The translations under genes and the position numbers were made by a program. A DNA stretch of 64,000 nt from Pontibacter silvestris. Lineage in GTDB: Bacteria > Bacteroidota > Bacteroidia > Cytophagales > Hymenobacteraceae. Below the pieces are notes generated by a model. That model worked only from the letters and a program-made list of their open reading frames with translations, had not been told where the DNA came from and did not search any database. The stretch is taken from positions 124,001-188,000 of the forward strand of contig NZ_JAJJWI010000006.1 of NCBI RefSeq assembly GCF_020907275.1, read 5' to 3'. Each line of letters starts with the position of its first letter. Positions within the stretch are counted from its first letter, which is position 1. Positions 63,827 through 64,000 of the stretch are shown here, piece by piece.

Positions 63827-64000
63827 TTATACGTTAAAGTTGTAACCTCTCAACAAATCCTGTACAGGCATACGCTTCTTTCCTTCCATCTGGAGGTCAA
63901 GTATTGCAATGGCTCCAGCAGCGGTTTGCACATGCAGATAAGTTTTGTTATCTGTCTCAATCTGGCCAGGTTCCAGGCAGTACGCTGTGTCAGTTAGGGC
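63827..64000 (-). CDS. fmt: Methionyl-tRNA formyltransferase, C-terminal end (partial)
   Basis: Only the last 57 codons are inside the window; the gene continues beyond 64000. The visible part (PGQIETDNKTYLHVQTAAGA, then LDLQMEGKKRMPVQDLLRGY) is the end of the C-terminal OB-like domain that holds tRNA in Bacteroidota Fmt proteins. The enzyme formylates Met-tRNA for initiation. It is upstream of folA in one operon; the pairing of these one-carbon enzymes makes sense because formyl-tetrahydrofolate is the donor. Confidence 0.85.
   Translation of the reverse strand, partial: ALTDTAYCLEPGQIETDNKTYLHVQTAAGAIAILDLQMEGKKRMPVQDLLRGYNFNV

Overview
The window comes from the chromosome of a Gram-negative Bacteroidota, most likely a Cytophagales member of the Pontibacter/Hymenobacter type. 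Evidence seen in the sequence: a PorX-type response regulator fused to a PglZ domain, a large C25 protease of the PorU2 type next to a PorV-like barrel protein (type IX secretion), the LpxC-FabZ fusion, a SusC relic, DUF2851, and -7 promoter elements of the Bacteroidota form TAnnTTTG. The genus is inference. I found no tRNA, rRNA, CRISPR array, prophage or replication origin.

Layout. 0-8 kb: the C-terminal part of FtsK, then LolA, a small lipoprotein, PyrF, a DUF2851/membrane-protein pair and a NeuD-like acyltransferase. 8-9 kb: a broken DUF2971 gene. 9.3-17 kb: TrhO, a nucleoside phosphorylase, a small conserved protein that looks frameshifted, an acyl-CoA reductase/polysaccharide deacetylase pair divergent from a ferredoxin, and ValS. 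17-24 kb: two unknown exported or anchored proteins, a 2-oxoacid dehydrogenase E2, CinA, DUF4197 and an erythromycin-esterase-family protein. 23.9-28.2 kb is a decayed accessory stretch: an AraC-type pseudogene with many frame changes, an orphan terminator hairpin, a DUF4403-like gene, a SusC pseudogene without SusD, and a 400-bp internally deleted IS5-type element with intact 17-bp inverted ends. 28.5-36.4 kb: a Ca/Na antiporter, YebC, an ABC ATPase, the lipid A genes lpxA, lpxC-fabZ and lpxD, and an HD phosphohydrolase. 36.7-40 kb: porX-tsaE-ald. 40.2-47.6 kb: nuoL-nuoM-nuoN with their own promoter, then a PurF-family amidotransferase. 47.7-50.1 kb: iscS-iscU and an IscA-type protein. 50.2-52.8 kb: methylmalonyl-CoA epimerase, TsaC/Sua5 and a CCA-adding-type enzyme. 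53-57 kb: a DUF5694 lipoprotein and a PadR/PspC-DUF2807 operon. 57-63.3 kb: PorV-like plus PorU2. The right edge carries folA and the 3' end of fmt.

How the genes connect. Several envelope systems lie close together: LolA for lipoprotein transport, LpxD/LpxC-FabZ/LpxA for lipid A, and type IX secretion (PorX control, PorV/PorU2 at the outer membrane). TsaE and TsaC supply two steps of tRNA t6A synthesis from separate loci. IscS/IscU/IscA build Fe-S clusters, used for example by the ferredoxin at 13.86 kb. Long perfect hairpins separate most transcription units.

The most informative non-routine signals are the gene relics. The DUF2971 gene was broken by an exact 14-bp tandem duplication plus an in-frame amber codon. 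The AraC gene has three apparent 1-nt deletions in 75 bp that cancel out, so a plausible but scrambled ORF survives. I see no convincing new multi-gene system in this window.
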